From Asterionellopsis glacialis (taxonomy: Eukaryota > Bacillariophyta > Plagiogrammaphyceae > Rhaphoneidales > Asterionellopsidaceae), in NCBI GenBank assembly GCA_014885115.2, contig WKLE02000318.1, positions 1 through 10,700 on the forward strand: a DNA stretch of 10,700 nt, in the 5' to 3' direction. Below the pieces are notes generated by a model. It made no database searches. It saw nothing but the letters and a program-made list of their open reading frames with translations, and was not told where the DNA came from. Positions 1 to 8,346 of this stretch are shown here, in pieces (the first letter of the stretch is position 1; the number at the start of each line of letters is the position of its first letter). The position numbers and the translations under genes are program-made.

Positions 1-65
1 CAACAATTCACCAATTTGTCTTCTTGACCCAATTGCAGTACAAGATCCTATGGCAGATCTTCTTA

Positions 66-113
66 GAGTTTGGAATCCAATGGAGTTCGGTTTTAACATG
101 TGAACCAAACTCC
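66..113 (-). other. LTR1 hairpin element with two alternative 3' arms
   Basis: Read on the minus (LTR-sense) strand, GGAGTTTGGTT (103-113) faces AACCGAACTCC (82-92) across a 10-base loop, giving 11 pairs if one U-G wobble is allowed. A second CCAAACTC at 66-73 could pair with the same GAGTTTGG. A CCAATTGG box lies just outside at 123-130. The same module occurs in the other two LTRs. Confidence 0.55.
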
Positions 114-214
114 CTGAGGCAGCCAATTGGAGGGTGCTGAGTTGGCTTGTCACTGTGTTTTGGCGTGATGCATCATGCTTCTGCTGCAGAGTGGAATTTG
201 ATGTGCTTCACTTG

Positions 215-350
215 TGATGTCAGTGTTTGCATGAATGCAACGCATCACTGCACGTGCGCATCTGTCCGTTTGATGATGTCATCACGTCATCTTGTCTGTC
301 TATATGATGACGTCATCACGTTATCACGTCTGTCCCAGTTCATGACATCA
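215..350 (-). promoter_or_regulatory. Decayed CRE-like array in LTR1
   Basis: Four octamers occupy the places of TGACGTCA sites in the sister LTRs: TGATGTCA at 215-222, TGATGTCA at 274-281, intact TGACGTCA at 308-315 and TGACATCA at 343-350. The last three are 34 and 35 bp apart. GTCTGTCC-like motifs, the reverse complement of GGACAGAC, alternate with them. TGACGTCA is the classic bZIP (CREB/ATF-type) site. A promoter or enhancer role is inferred. Three of the four sites have lost the central CpG by transition. Confidence 0.6.
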
Positions 351-419
351 TCACATCACGGTCCGTCCATTCTACGGTTGATTGACATTTCGTGCGAGTC
401 TTGCAACTTGCCTACTGCA

Positions 420-655
420 AGTGCCTACAGAAATACCCACAAGCCTTTAAGGGCCGGCTCTGCACACTTAAGATCGAGCCAGTTAGGCTAGAAATAGAAC
501 ATGATGCAGAACCATATCATGCCAAGCCATTCCAAGTAACACGTTCCTTAGAAGGAACTACTAAACAGGAAGTGAATAGTCTAGAATCAATAGGTGTTTT
601 AGAAAAGAACCATGACAGTGAATGGGCAGCTCCCACATTTGTCATACCAAAGAAA
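420..655 (+). pseudogene. Gypsy pol fragment: protease-RT linker and start of RT
   Basis: The plus strand encodes a stretch with blocks typical of the region just before and at the start of gypsy reverse transcriptase: LQKYPQAFKG, PYHAKPFQV, a LESIGVLEK block, then SEWAAPTFVIPKK. It starts abruptly beside LTR1 and ends abruptly near 655, where DNA of opposite sense begins. No catalytic RT motif is present. Residues at equivalent positions differ clearly from the plus-strand pol at 5433-5880 (KYPQAFKG against KYEPLFDG), so this belongs to another gypsy family. It may be the family of the gag-protease piece at 8869-10269, whose coding stops in the same linker. The open frame continues to 706, but its last 16 codons are the antisense of an RNase H end and are not pol in this sense. 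Confidence 0.75.
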
Positions 656-1550
656 ATGGGCAAGTGCATCTGCTACGGTATTATGTTTGACTTTTACATA
701 GCATAATTGGGGGCCATATTCTCCAATTAACAATATACTACCCTATGTGTCTTTCTGTGACACAGTTGTCATATGTAAGATTCTCATGGTCTGCATGTAT
801 TATGATACGTTGACCTAAGAGTATGTAGCAGTACTCCTTAAGTACCTTAACAATAGAAAGTAGTTCTCTGTCCCAAGTATTGTACTTATTTTGGGAGTCA
901 GTAAGTTTTCTACTGTAGAATATTATGGGTTTATTGTCTTGGGTTATAACAACCCCAAGTTGATATTTACTGGCATCCATATATATAGAGAGAGAATGGT
1001 TTTGTAAAATCCAGGTAGGACAGTAGTACTTCTTTGGCTATTGTTTTCTTAATAATATCAAAGGCAATTTGTTGTTCCTTATCCCATTTGAACTTAACCC
1101 CTTTTCCTTGAAGTTTGGTTAGTGGAGTTAGTATGTGAGACCTGTGTATCCATATCTATTTATAGTAGTTTACTATTCCTACAAAAGATCATATTTTCTT
1201 AGTAGTAGTAGTAGGTGTGATATTTAGTATGACAGAGACCTTATGGTTGAGAGGCCTTATACCTTTACAACATGCCTGGAACCCAAGATAATTTGTTTTG
1301 GTTTACTCGAAAAGAGATTTCTCCACAATGACCTTAAGTCCTGCTTCCTGTAACCTATGTAGTACCATATCCATTTTATTTAGATGATCTTCAAAATTGT
1401 CCATTGCAAGGATCAAGAGATCATCAGTGTACACATGTATGAATTCTAGTCTGCACATCAGCTTGCTCATTCTCTCTTGGAAGATGTCTGCTGAACTCAT
1501 AACACCCATGGTTAGACGTAAATATTTGTACTTGCCCCATGGTACATCAG
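656..1550 (-). pseudogene. Family-A pol fragment: RT core to end of RNase H, inverted
   Basis: Read on the minus strand from about 1550 the order is: PWGKYKYLRL and MGVMSSADIFQ of the RT palm; the catalytic box YTDD near 1425; CCKGIRPLNHKVS; FVGIVNYY; WIHRSH; a connection region; then RNase H with MDASKYQLG (980), RELLSIV, HADHENL and finally HNTVADAL near 665. The last part lies in a different frame from the 738-980 block. The blocks align closely with the plus-strand pol at 6070-6990, so both are one family. Disruptions include a TAA after KSLFE (stop at 1303), TGA and TAA stops around the FVG block, and a frameshift at a CT/TA run near 985-995. Gag, protease, the RT fingers and integrase are missing. 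It is non-functional. Confidence 0.85.
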
Positions 1551-2225
1551 AGAGGACATTCTGGTCATTCCTGAATAGATTTTATGTGACCCTAGTAACA
1601 AAATTTATGTCAGAAATTCCGACAAAAAAAGTGTCCCTTCAAGTCATCAGTCACGTAAATTTTGTGGTACAGACAAAAAATTAATGCCAGCCCATCATTT
1701 TTTTTACATAACACACTCATATGAATATTTTCTCAATTTGACATTTTTCTTTTCATGCACCAAATTTATTTTTGCACCTGACTCTCCCAAAAAAATGCAT
1801 TGCTTGACATAAAAAATTTACAGACTCACTTAAAAATTTGCACAGACTGACATAAAAAATTATCAACTTGGCTTAAAAAACAAGAATGGACTGACATAAA
1901 AAAATATACTCTGTGCCTTACAAAAGCATAGCAGTCACAGAAATTATGTTTCACAAACAATTAAAAAAGGTTTCTGGTTCCCAAAAAAATTTGTTGATCA
2001 GAGGGAAGAAAATTGTCTGCTTTAACAAAAAAGGTTGACTGTGTCAATAAAATCAAGTGTGTTTGATGAAATAAATAATTTACAACCACAACAATATAAA
2101 ATTGACAGGACAAATAAATTGTTTCTTTGCTGGCAAAACAAATTCACAGCTTCAAATAATAAAACTCACTACAATATTTTTTTAATTAAACCAAACATGT
2201 ATTTCTAAAGGAATGCATTCACAAC
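1551..2225. other. AT-rich stretch without a recognised gene
   Basis: Recognisable pol similarity ends near 1550. The following 675 bases are A/T-rich with many A-runs of five to seven and no convincing coding pattern. A plus-strand frame crossing 1397-1684 is antisense to pol and low-complexity. The region holds the A-tract array listed separately. Its right end is the 3' flank of the minus-strand gene ending at 2226, with ATTAAA on the minus strand near 2183 as a possible polyadenylation signal. Confidence 0.6.
1783..1937. repeat. Degenerate ~44-bp tandem repeat of phased A-tracts
   Basis: TGACATAAAAAA recurs at about 1805, 1848 and 1892. Between these lie (T)CACTTAAAAAT at about 1826, GGCTTAAAAAAC at 1870 and GCCTTACAAAAG near 1914. 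The A-tracts therefore fall every 21-23 bp, and a two-tract unit repeats every 43-44 bp, about three times. A weaker member (CTCCCAAAAAAAT) precedes them. Spacing near two helical turns is expected to produce intrinsic DNA bending. No coding content is seen. Confidence 0.6.
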
Positions 2226-2968
2226 TTAAACAGCAGCACTACACAATGATTTATGTCTAGCCCTTTTGGCATAAGACCTTGCTTCCACAATTTCATCCTG
2301 TTCAGAATCTTCCTCATAGTCTTTGTATCGTTTTTGGTTGTTGTTGCTGTTGTTGCTACAGTTGTGGTAGTTGATATTATTATTGTTTTGCTGATTCATG
2401 TGTTCATATTCTTCCATCCTCTTGGTAAATTGTTCTTCTGTCTCTTTTGAAGGATCAAAAAGACAAATCTCTTCTCTTTTCTGAACATCTGGACCCTGTC
2501 CTTTTGCCCTACTCCTCCTTTCCCAAATCACTGCACATGAGTTTATCAAATCATGATTGTACTGCTTGTCAAAGGCTTTACCTGCATCTGATTTCCTGTT
2601 CTTGATGTCATGATAAACAAGTTTGTTGTATCTTTGAAGTCCCACAGATTTCCAACCATCAAAAGAAGAATTACCTTCTCTTTCATCATTAGTGCATCTT
2701 GACTTGATTTGTTTTTTAGCTTTTGAGTCCACAATTTGTTGATCATGGATGTGTTTCTATTTGCTCCATCCATTCAAGTACCAACAAACCAAAAGCTTCA
2801 TCAGATGAACTTACCAACTCACTAATTGGACGATTTTCTCTGATAATCCATTTCCATTTGATCCTACCTATGACACATCTTAAAATGCAGTCATAAAAAA
2901 GTAGTATGCATAGTTTGTATTCTCTCTCATCTCCAAAATGTCTGTCAAAGTAATATTTTGGTAACCAT

Positions 2969-3142
2969 CTTTGTAAAAGCCAAACAGAACAAAAACAAAT
3001 AAAGTTAGAATTGTAAATACTGAAATATTTTTTACCTTGAATTGTTTACCAAGCAACATAAAAGAAAGAAAACAAAAAACCATACAGAGTTAAAAATATA
3101 TATATATATACATTTGCATTACATATAGTTCTTGCTTCTTAC
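2969..3142 (-). other. Probable spliceosomal intron in the unknown gene
   Basis: On the minus strand AAAG is followed by GTAAGA at 3142 (a strong 5' splice site). The stretch ends in TTTTACAAAG at 2969, preceded by TTCTAAC (3010-3004) as a branch-point-like motif and a T-rich tract. Length is about 174 bp. Coding similarity of style stops at the donor and resumes at the acceptor. As read, the phases of the two flanking exons differ by one base, in keeping with the other frameshifts. An (AT)n microsatellite at 3096-3110 lies inside it. Confidence 0.5.
3096..3110. repeat. (AT)n microsatellite
   Basis: Fifteen bases of perfect alternating AT lie inside the proposed intron. Confidence 0.9.
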
Positions 3143-3822
3143 CTTTGGTTACCATTGTATCCCTATTTTTCTTAAGGTCTTTCTCCAACTCCAAAGATGT
3201 TTTCTCATCCATGTCTGCATCTGAGTTTTGGAACATAACAAGAACTTGATTTTGGATAGAGCTTTGCACATCTGCCCTGCGTGAATTCAATGCTGTTTTG
3301 GCAATTTTTTTGTAGGCATTCCAATATCCTCAAATTTCATCTTCTTCCAATGCAAACTGTTGCAAAAAAAAAAAACATGTCTGCCAAACATTTTGTCATT
3401 ATTTAAATCTTCAAATTCATCCTCTGATTTCAAGAACTTAATAGAATGAAACAAGGTGTACTTTACCTTTTTTGGAACATCTGTAGCTACTCCAAGGTCC
3501 ACTTTTACTGACATCTGCTTTGCTAAATTATTTTGAATGAGTTTTTCTTTTTCTTTTGTAATTCTTTCCAGCTTGCATCATAAATGCTCATAGTCTTCCA
3601 CCAAGCAATAACCAGAACCAGAATTTGAGCTAGAACTGATACTCTCTTGGTCCAATGCTACTGACTGTTTGTGGTACAATACTAATGATGTTGGTGCCAT
3701 TGCTTGGTTATGAATTCAAAGGCTTCTGATGCGTTTGTTTGAGTTGTGATTTGTTTTTGTATCATATTTTGTGGCTCGTCATTGACAAAATATTTCCTGG
3801 TGCGCCAATAATAGTGAGCCAT

Positions 3823-4299
3823 TAGCTGCTCTTACTGCTAGTAGGATCTACACTAATACTATATGAAAATGCAAGTATTCAGTCTTTAATAAAATACAAA
3901 AATATTTGTTCTGTCTCATATATTTATCTTTGTACATCATCAATAAAAATAAAAATTCTTATACAAAAATCTACATATCAGATATGTAACCAAGATATTA
4001 TCAAGGTTACTTTTAAATCTACTATCCTAATTTAGATCTGGGCTGACTTGTTGTACTATGAGTGTCAGACCGGGTCAACTTTCTTCAGTACTAGGTGTTG
4101 CATAATACTTTTTCCAAAAAAAAGTAATCATAATGAGTCATATTTGCCCTATGCTGTTGCGCACGGCAGTCGGGTTACAACAATCAACTCAGGGATTACA
4201 CAAAAGACAAGAGAAGACTTGTTAGTTGGTAATGTTAATTAATTATATCTAGTTTAAAAGGATTCTACTTTTTGATACTTTGATACTTTTGGAGGAAAG
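3823..4299. other. Interval without a recognised gene
   Basis: This is AT-rich DNA upstream of the minus-strand gene start at 3822, so it would contain that gene's promoter. No clear TATA box or initiator stands out. A plus-strand frame at 4048-4242 has no recognisable motif or composition that suggests a protein. The right end contains GGAGGAAAGG (4291-4300), a short purine-rich run that could precede an LTR, but this is weak. Confidence 0.5.
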
Positions 4300-5050
4300 G
4301 TTAGTAACCGGTAAAACCTCCATTAGTCAGTCAAACTGCCACGACGTAACAACATTCCTTGAGTGATGGTGACGTCACGACAATCTGCCATGTCATCATC
4401 ATCCGTCCATCACCAACAATCTGCCACGTTATCATCGTCCGTCTGTCCACTTCACCATCGTCTGTCCAACTGGCCCATCTGTGCATGGATGCGCGTATTA
4501 GCACTATCATTAAGGATACAGCTCACATAGTGAGGTGTAGTGCATTCTCCCCCATGATCGAGCTATACGTGCAATTACTTGCACTGGGAGTGCTGGTTTA
4601 GAAAGCGTCTTGTAGATGGCTTACTAGGTAAGCATTCTACTGAAGAATTTCCATCTTCAGCAGTTATGTTAGAATACCGTACAGAACGCTGTAGCTTTGA
4701 CCAAGGAAGAGGTGTAAGCACCATATCCTGTAGAGGCTAAATACATTTGGTACAGATTGTACTCAATTGTAATATAGAATTTCTTCTATTATTATCTACA
4801 AATTGCAATGGATTTATGAGTGTGTCTAGTTAGAATTCTTTTTGAACTAAAAGCACTGCTTTGGTATGATTGGCTTGTTTTGTTCTCTGTACCTGTTTTG
4901 TGTACAATGCACTGGTCAATAAACAAGCTCAATTTGTTTGTGCTATGGGTAAATACAAAAGGCCTAAGGCATTTGTTTACTAGTCTTAGTTATTGTTAAA
5001 GCTGTCCTACTCACGACTTGCGTGTTCGGTTACAGTATCAATGTCCGGCC
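4300..5050 (+). repeat. Possible LTR-like region of another family
   Basis: The block begins after a purine-rich run. It carries a perfect TGACGTCA at 4370-4377, two 36-bp repeats, then an AT-rich part with AATAAA near 4918 (TCAATAAACAAG), and ends near TTACAGTATCA (5036-5041). That order resembles U3, R and U5 of an LTR and lies upstream of the pol at 5183. It is not similar to the family-A LTRs beyond the CRE-like motif and TCCGTC/GTCTGTCC words. No second copy exists in the window to prove it, and no clear primer-binding site follows. It may be unrelated intergenic DNA. Confidence 0.3.
4381..4452 (+). repeat. Two 36-bp tandem repeats
   Basis: CAATCTGCCA starts at 4381 and again at 4417, each copy followed by a TCATC/TTATC stretch and TCCGTC. 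Two further TCTGTCC words occur by 4470. A TGACGTCA lies 4 bp upstream of the first unit. The arrangement is reminiscent of the CRE/GGACAGAC arrays in the family-A LTRs, although the units differ. Confidence 0.65.
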
Positions 5051-5182
5051 TACTTACCATTGGTTTTCAGCTTGGTTGCATTCAGTTTTTATTGTTAATA
5101 TACATATGATATATGTATTTGCTTTTTTTTTAGCATAAGTATTGTTATCCTTATCCGATTCTACGCATATGCTGTAGCACTG

Positions 5183-5266
5183 GATGCAGAAGTCCCAATG
5201 AAGTTGACTGATTATGAGGTTGAGGAATCGTACAGTATGCTACAGGAACTCACTGAGCCTAGACAA
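5183..5266 (+). repeat. Direct repeat of pol linker, copy 1 (copy 2 at 5445-5528)
   Basis: The 84 bases from GATGCAGAAGTCCCAATGAA onward reappear at 5445-5528, offset 262 bp, with about ten differences. Both read the same protein segment (DAEVPMKLT and ESYSMLQELT). Copy 1 sits before the protease remnant and copy 2 after it. Confidence 0.85.
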
Positions 5267-5786
5267 TCAAAAGGTCCGTGCAATATTCAAATTGCCCAAA
5301 TTCGATGAGCAAAAGGCCATTGAATAGGAATGTCAGGTTGACAGGACCGAAGGTCAACAATCATACAATATGATAATTAAATGCAAGCTCCTAGAAGAAC
5401 TAGGTATGATACTCGAATATAAATAGAGCGTAATGACTTGGGAAGATGCAGAAGTCCCAATGAAATTGACTCATTATGAGATCAAGGAATCGTACAGTAT
5501 GCTACAGGAACTCACCAAGCCTATACAAGTACATGAAGCCACTAGTTGCATGGACAAGATACTGGCTGCCACATACAATAAGGCTGACCTAGACAAAGTA
5601 ACGAGATTGTGCTGGTATCTGCCTCCTAAGGACAGAACAGCTTTAAGCACACTACTTAAGAAATACGAACCTTTGTTTGACGGTACTCTGGGCATGTGGA
5701 ACATCAACCCAGTTAGTATAGAGATAAAAGAAGGCTCTAAATCCTATCATGGGAAAGCCCATCTGGTATCCCACATATACAACTGA
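5183..5786 (+). pseudogene. Pol segment 1: protease C-terminus and protease-RT linker
   Basis: Around 5370-5430 the plus strand reads a decayed form of the gypsy protease end (NMII, LLEELGMILEYK), then a TAG, then TWEDAEVPMK. These match in pattern the YDMIVGTNLM and LPMK blocks of the protease at 8869-9264. From 5433 the frame stays open through the linker (DKILAATYNKADLDKV, KKYEPLFDGTLG) to a TGA at 5784-5786. The ATG at 5433 is internal and not a real start. The catalytic Asp-Thr-Gly of the protease is missing. A second copy of the AEVPMK segment lies upstream at 5183, so the ancestral order is disturbed. Confidence 0.7.
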
Positions 5787-6457
5787 CTACTTAGAGACGA
5801 GGTAGACCGGCTCGTGCGCATAGGAGTACTACAAAAAGTCAACAGGTCAGAATGGGCAGCACCTAGCTTCCCACGACCTAAGAAGAACAACACTTATCAG
5901 GTTTATTTCTGACTTTAGGAAACTGAGCAAATGCATCATACGACATCTGTTCCCTATTCCCCATATTCAGGAATTACTTACAAAACTTGAAGGTTTCTCA
6001 TATGCATCATCTCTAGACCTAAATATGTGATACTATCACATATGGCTAGATGCAGACACTAGCAAGTTATGTACGACTATACTACCATGGGGGAAGTACA
6101 AGTACTTGCGCCTACCCATGGGAGTCACAAGTTCAGCGGACATTTTCCAAGAGAAGATGAGTGAACTTATGTTTGGACAAGAATTTGTACACATGTACAT
6201 TGATGATATATTGCTCCTTACAAGGGACAATTTTGAAGATCACATACAAAAAATGGACCTAGTACTATAAAGACTACAGAAAGCAGGGCTTAAAGTCAAC
6301 ACAGAGAAATCCTTCTTCAGACAAACCAAAATGGACTATCTCTGATTCCACGTATGTTGCAAGGGCATAAGGCCACTCAATCACAAGGTCTCTGCCATAC
6401 TAAATGTAGCACCCCCTACAACTACCAAAAACCAAAAAGATACAATCCTTCGTAGGA
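5787..6457 (+). pseudogene. Pol segment 2: reverse transcriptase
   Basis: After the TGA at 5784 the same frame continues with LLRDEVDRLV, IGVLQKVNRSEWAAP and PKKNN. It then shifts one base near 5890 into RFISDFRKLSKCI, FPIPHIQELL, SSLDLNM, PWGKYKYLRLPMG and SSADIFQEKM. The palm aspartates are visible in LDL (near 6016) and in the YIDD box (near 6198-6209), so the catalytic residues survive. Interruptions are TGA at 6027-6029 (after LDLNM), TAA near 6268, TGA near 6343 and a one-base shift in the A-rich run at about 6428-6440. In an intact element this enzyme copies the element's RNA in cytoplasmic particles. This copy cannot. Confidence 0.85.
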
Positions 6458-7176
6458 ATGGTCAATTTCTATAATCTAATGTGGATACACAGATCCCATG
6501 TACTGGCTCCTCTAACTAAGCTACAAGACAAAGGGGTTAAGTTCAAATGGGACAAGGAACAACAAATAGCCTTTGATAACAGAAAGAAAATTATAGCCAA
6601 AGAAGTACTACTGTCCTACCCAGACTTCAACAAACCCTTCCACATATACACTGACACCAGTGAGTATCAACTAGGGGCAGTTATCATGCAAGATGATAAG
6701 CCCATAGTATTCTATAGTAGGAAACTTACCGACACCCAAACTAAATATGACACTTGCAATTGAGAACTCTTATCAATTGTGGAAGTACTTAGAGAGTACC
6801 GGTACCTCCTACTTGGTCACAAGGTAATTATACATACAGATCACAAGAATCTAACCTACAACAAATGTCAAACCGAACATCACGCAAGCTGGCAATGGTT
6901 TGTAGAAGAATTCACACCTGAATTACGCTATATAAAAGGCAAACATAACATAGTAGCCGATGCACTCTCTTGTCTTGATCTACTAGATCCTGACGTAGAA
7001 GCTGTTCAGGAATGCTATATAACCAACGAGGATATGGCAGAAATGTACTGCCTCAATATGCCTCAGCATAGCAATAGTGACAAGGGATTCCCCCTCAGTT
7101 ACAGCAATATCCTCAAACATCAATTAAAGGACAATCAGCTCAAACAAGACGAACTTAAGAAGAAAGGTTTTGCTGA
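6458..7176 (+). pseudogene. Pol segment 3: connection domain and RNase H
   Basis: The frame opens with MVNFYNLMWIHRSHVLAPLT and continues through KFKWDKEQQIAF and LLSYPDFNKPF into RNase H. The acidic residues sit in YTDTSEYQLG (near 6652), ELLSIVE (6764 onward), HTDHKNL (near 6836) and VADALS (near 6957). One TGA at 6761-6763 falls immediately before ELLSIV, where relatives usually have Arg, so CGA to TGA is likely. The rest is open into the spacer leading to integrase. RNase H removes the RNA strand during reverse transcription. The same region is present inverted at 656-1180. Confidence 0.85.
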
Positions 7177-8258
7177 ATGCCTATTTCATGGGGCAGGAAA
7201 TCTTACAGCCTTATATGCTACAAAAATAAAATATGTGTTCCGTCAACTTTACAGAAACGCACAGTACAATGGTACCACATGTACTTATGTCATCCCAGTA
7301 AGACCTGTACCAAAGAGACAATATCACAGTACTTATGGTGGCCCAAACCATGTGAGCACGTAACAACCTACTGCAAAACATGCCACATCTGTCAACTGAA
7401 CAAGAGTCAAAGTAAGGAGTATGGACACCTGCCTGAAAAAGATGCAGAAGCTACACCATGGGATTGCCTATGTGTAGACCTCATAGGACCTTATACGATC
7501 TCAAGAAAAGGTCATAGGACCTTATACGATCTCAAGAAAAGGTCGCAAGGATCTAACCCTATGCTGCGTTACTATGATTGACCCAGCCACAGGATGGTTC
7601 AAGATTGTCCCTTGGTCCGAAAGGAGCAATATTGAAGTTGCAAACATAGTAAAACAACAATGGTTCGTACAATACCCAAAACCTACACAAGTCACTTTTG
7701 ACCAAGGTACGCAATTCATGAAGGATTTCCGTAGTATGTTAGACAATGAATATCATGTCAAAACGTAAACCGATCACTACCCATAACCCACAGGCAAATG
7801 CTTTAGTGGAGAGGATACATCAAGTAGTGGGTAATATGATACAAACCCACAAGGTACAACATAGTACCAAAGAAAACCCCTGGGCATACGCTGTATGTTC
7901 CACTTATCATACTACTCTCCAAGCTACGCCTGGCCAGCTAGTTTTTGGTAGAGATATGATATTTAATATTCAACATGAAGCGAACTGGGAACACATACAT
8001 AGTAGGAAACAAACTAGAATAGCTAGCAATAATCAGCACAAAAATGCTAAGAAAATCAAACACAATTGGAAAGTAGGAGATAAAGCCCTACTAGAAAACA
8101 ATAAGTCCAACCCACATAAATATGAACAACCACACGATGGACCATTCATTGTTTGTCAAGTACACTGCAATGGTACCGTAACGTTACAACGGGGACCAGT
8201 ACTCAACAGACCCAATATTTGTCGTGTTAAGCCTTACCACACTGCTGCTGCCGCATAA
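7177..8258 (+). pseudogene. Pol segment 4: integrase
   Basis: The HHCC zinc-binding region is readable: YHMYLCHP with His-x4-His, then CKTCHICQLNK with Cys-x2-Cys. The DDE core keeps all three acids, in CVDLIGPY (near 7475), TFDQGTQF (near 7700) and NALVERIHQ (near 7805). A C-terminal YHTTLQATPGQLVFGRD block and a GPF-type module (HDGPFIV, RVKPYH) follow, and the frame ends at TAA 8256-8258. No chromodomain is seen. The reading frame is broken near 7195 (entry from RNase H), by the 31-bp duplication at 7481-7542, and near 7757 (EYHV to KRKPIT). Integrase would insert the cDNA into the host genome. This copy is dead, but the ancestor was a standard DDE enzyme. Confidence 0.88.
7481..7542 (+). 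repeat. 31-bp tandem duplication inside integrase
   Basis: TCATAGGACCTTATACGATC with the next 11 bases occupies 7481-7511 and is repeated exactly at 7512-7542. Because 31 is not a multiple of three, it throws the frame from LIGPYTISRKG into a run ending at TGA by 7581. Dropping one unit in thought puts LIGPY in frame with the following TMIDPATGW block. Confidence 0.95.
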
Positions 8259-8296
8259 AAAGTCCGAAGTACTAGATCGCTAGACATGGGGGCAAG
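8259..8296 (+). promoter_or_regulatory. Pol 3' tail with polypurine tract
   Basis: Between the integrase stop and the LTR lie 38 bases ending in TGGGGGCAAG (8287-8296), directly before the LTR start at 8297. A purine tract at this exact place is the standard primer for plus-strand DNA synthesis in LTR retroelements. It supports the orientation and the LTR boundary. Confidence 0.65.
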
Positions 8297-8301
8297 TACA
8301 G

Positions 8302-8323
8302 TAGGCGAGTCGCGAGACTTGCG
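8302..8323 (+). other. GNRA-loop hairpin at the LTR 5' end
   Basis: GCGAGTC-GCGA-GACTTGC forms a seven-pair stem (one G-T) with a GCGA loop. Copy 3 has GCAAGTC-GCAA-GACTTGC, a perfect seven-pair stem. Copy 1 has the same layout with one mismatch and one wobble. It sits within ten bases of the LTR edge. Confidence 0.5.
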
Positions 8324-8346
8324 CCAAATGTCAATCAACCGTAGTA

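Larger units (their letters stand above)
1..419 (-). repeat. LTR family A, copy 1 (minus orientation, cut by left window edge)
   Basis: The reverse complement of this block matches 8297-8746 and 10270-10700 along its length, sharing the hairpin, CCAAT box, CRE-like array and terminal AGTAGGCAAGT. Its 5' end is set at 419 because similarity to the other copies stops there and the strand reads TGCAGTAGG, giving the usual TG start. Its 3' end lies outside the window. It has no polypurine tract beside it; instead it abuts a foreign pol fragment at 420. It agrees in orientation with the minus-strand pol at 656-1550 and is plausibly that copy's 3' LTR, separated from it by a rearrangement. A solo LTR is the alternative. 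Confidence 0.8.
2226..3822 (-). pseudogene. Broken multi-exon gene of unknown function
   Basis: Minus-strand pieces line up in order although their frames differ. 3822-3682 is a 46-codon open start (MAHYYWRTRKYFVNDEP). 3700-3290 is serine-rich, then charged and helix-like (KLERITKEKEKL), then KVDLGVATDVPKKVKYTLFHSIKF. About 3360-3143 holds WNAYKKIAKTALNSRRADVQ and MDEKTSLELEKDLKK. After a probable intron, 2967-2743 holds WLPKYYFDRHFGDE, RIKWKWIIREN and SSSDEAFGLLVLEW. 2732-2226 holds DGWKSVGLQRYNKLV, an Asn-rich tract and an acidic/basic tail. Defects: a frame change at 3682-3700, TGA at 3578-3580, a frameshift in a 12-base A run (3364-3375), TGA after EEDEI, TGA at 2743-2745 and a frameshift near 2735. 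The pattern loosely recalls multicopy, possibly transposon-linked protein families of marine protists (memory only). No catalytic motif is recognised. A heavily alternatively spliced gene is a less likely reading. Confidence 0.6.

Noticed and set aside
656..706. End of the plus-strand frame starting at 392, which seemed to resemble an RT block (IMFDF)
   Set aside because: The opposite strand reads a clear RNase H C-terminus (GEYGPQL, KHNTVADAL) here, so the resemblance is chance.
2253..2450. Plus-strand 65-codon hydrophobic frame resembling a membrane protein
   Set aside because: Antisense of the Asn-rich tract in the minus-strand gene; its Val/Ile runs come from AAC/AAT codons read backwards.
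2880..3083. Minus-strand 67-codon frame with a hydrophobic N-terminus resembling a signal peptide
   Set aside because: The hydrophobic part is the T-rich intron before a good splice acceptor. The true coding frame downstream is a different one (WLPKYYFDRHF).
5061..5072. TGGTTTTCAGC as a primer-binding site for initiator tRNA-Met
   Set aside because: Several mismatches to the usual TGGTATCAGAGC, and it lies about 20 bp from the putative LTR end.
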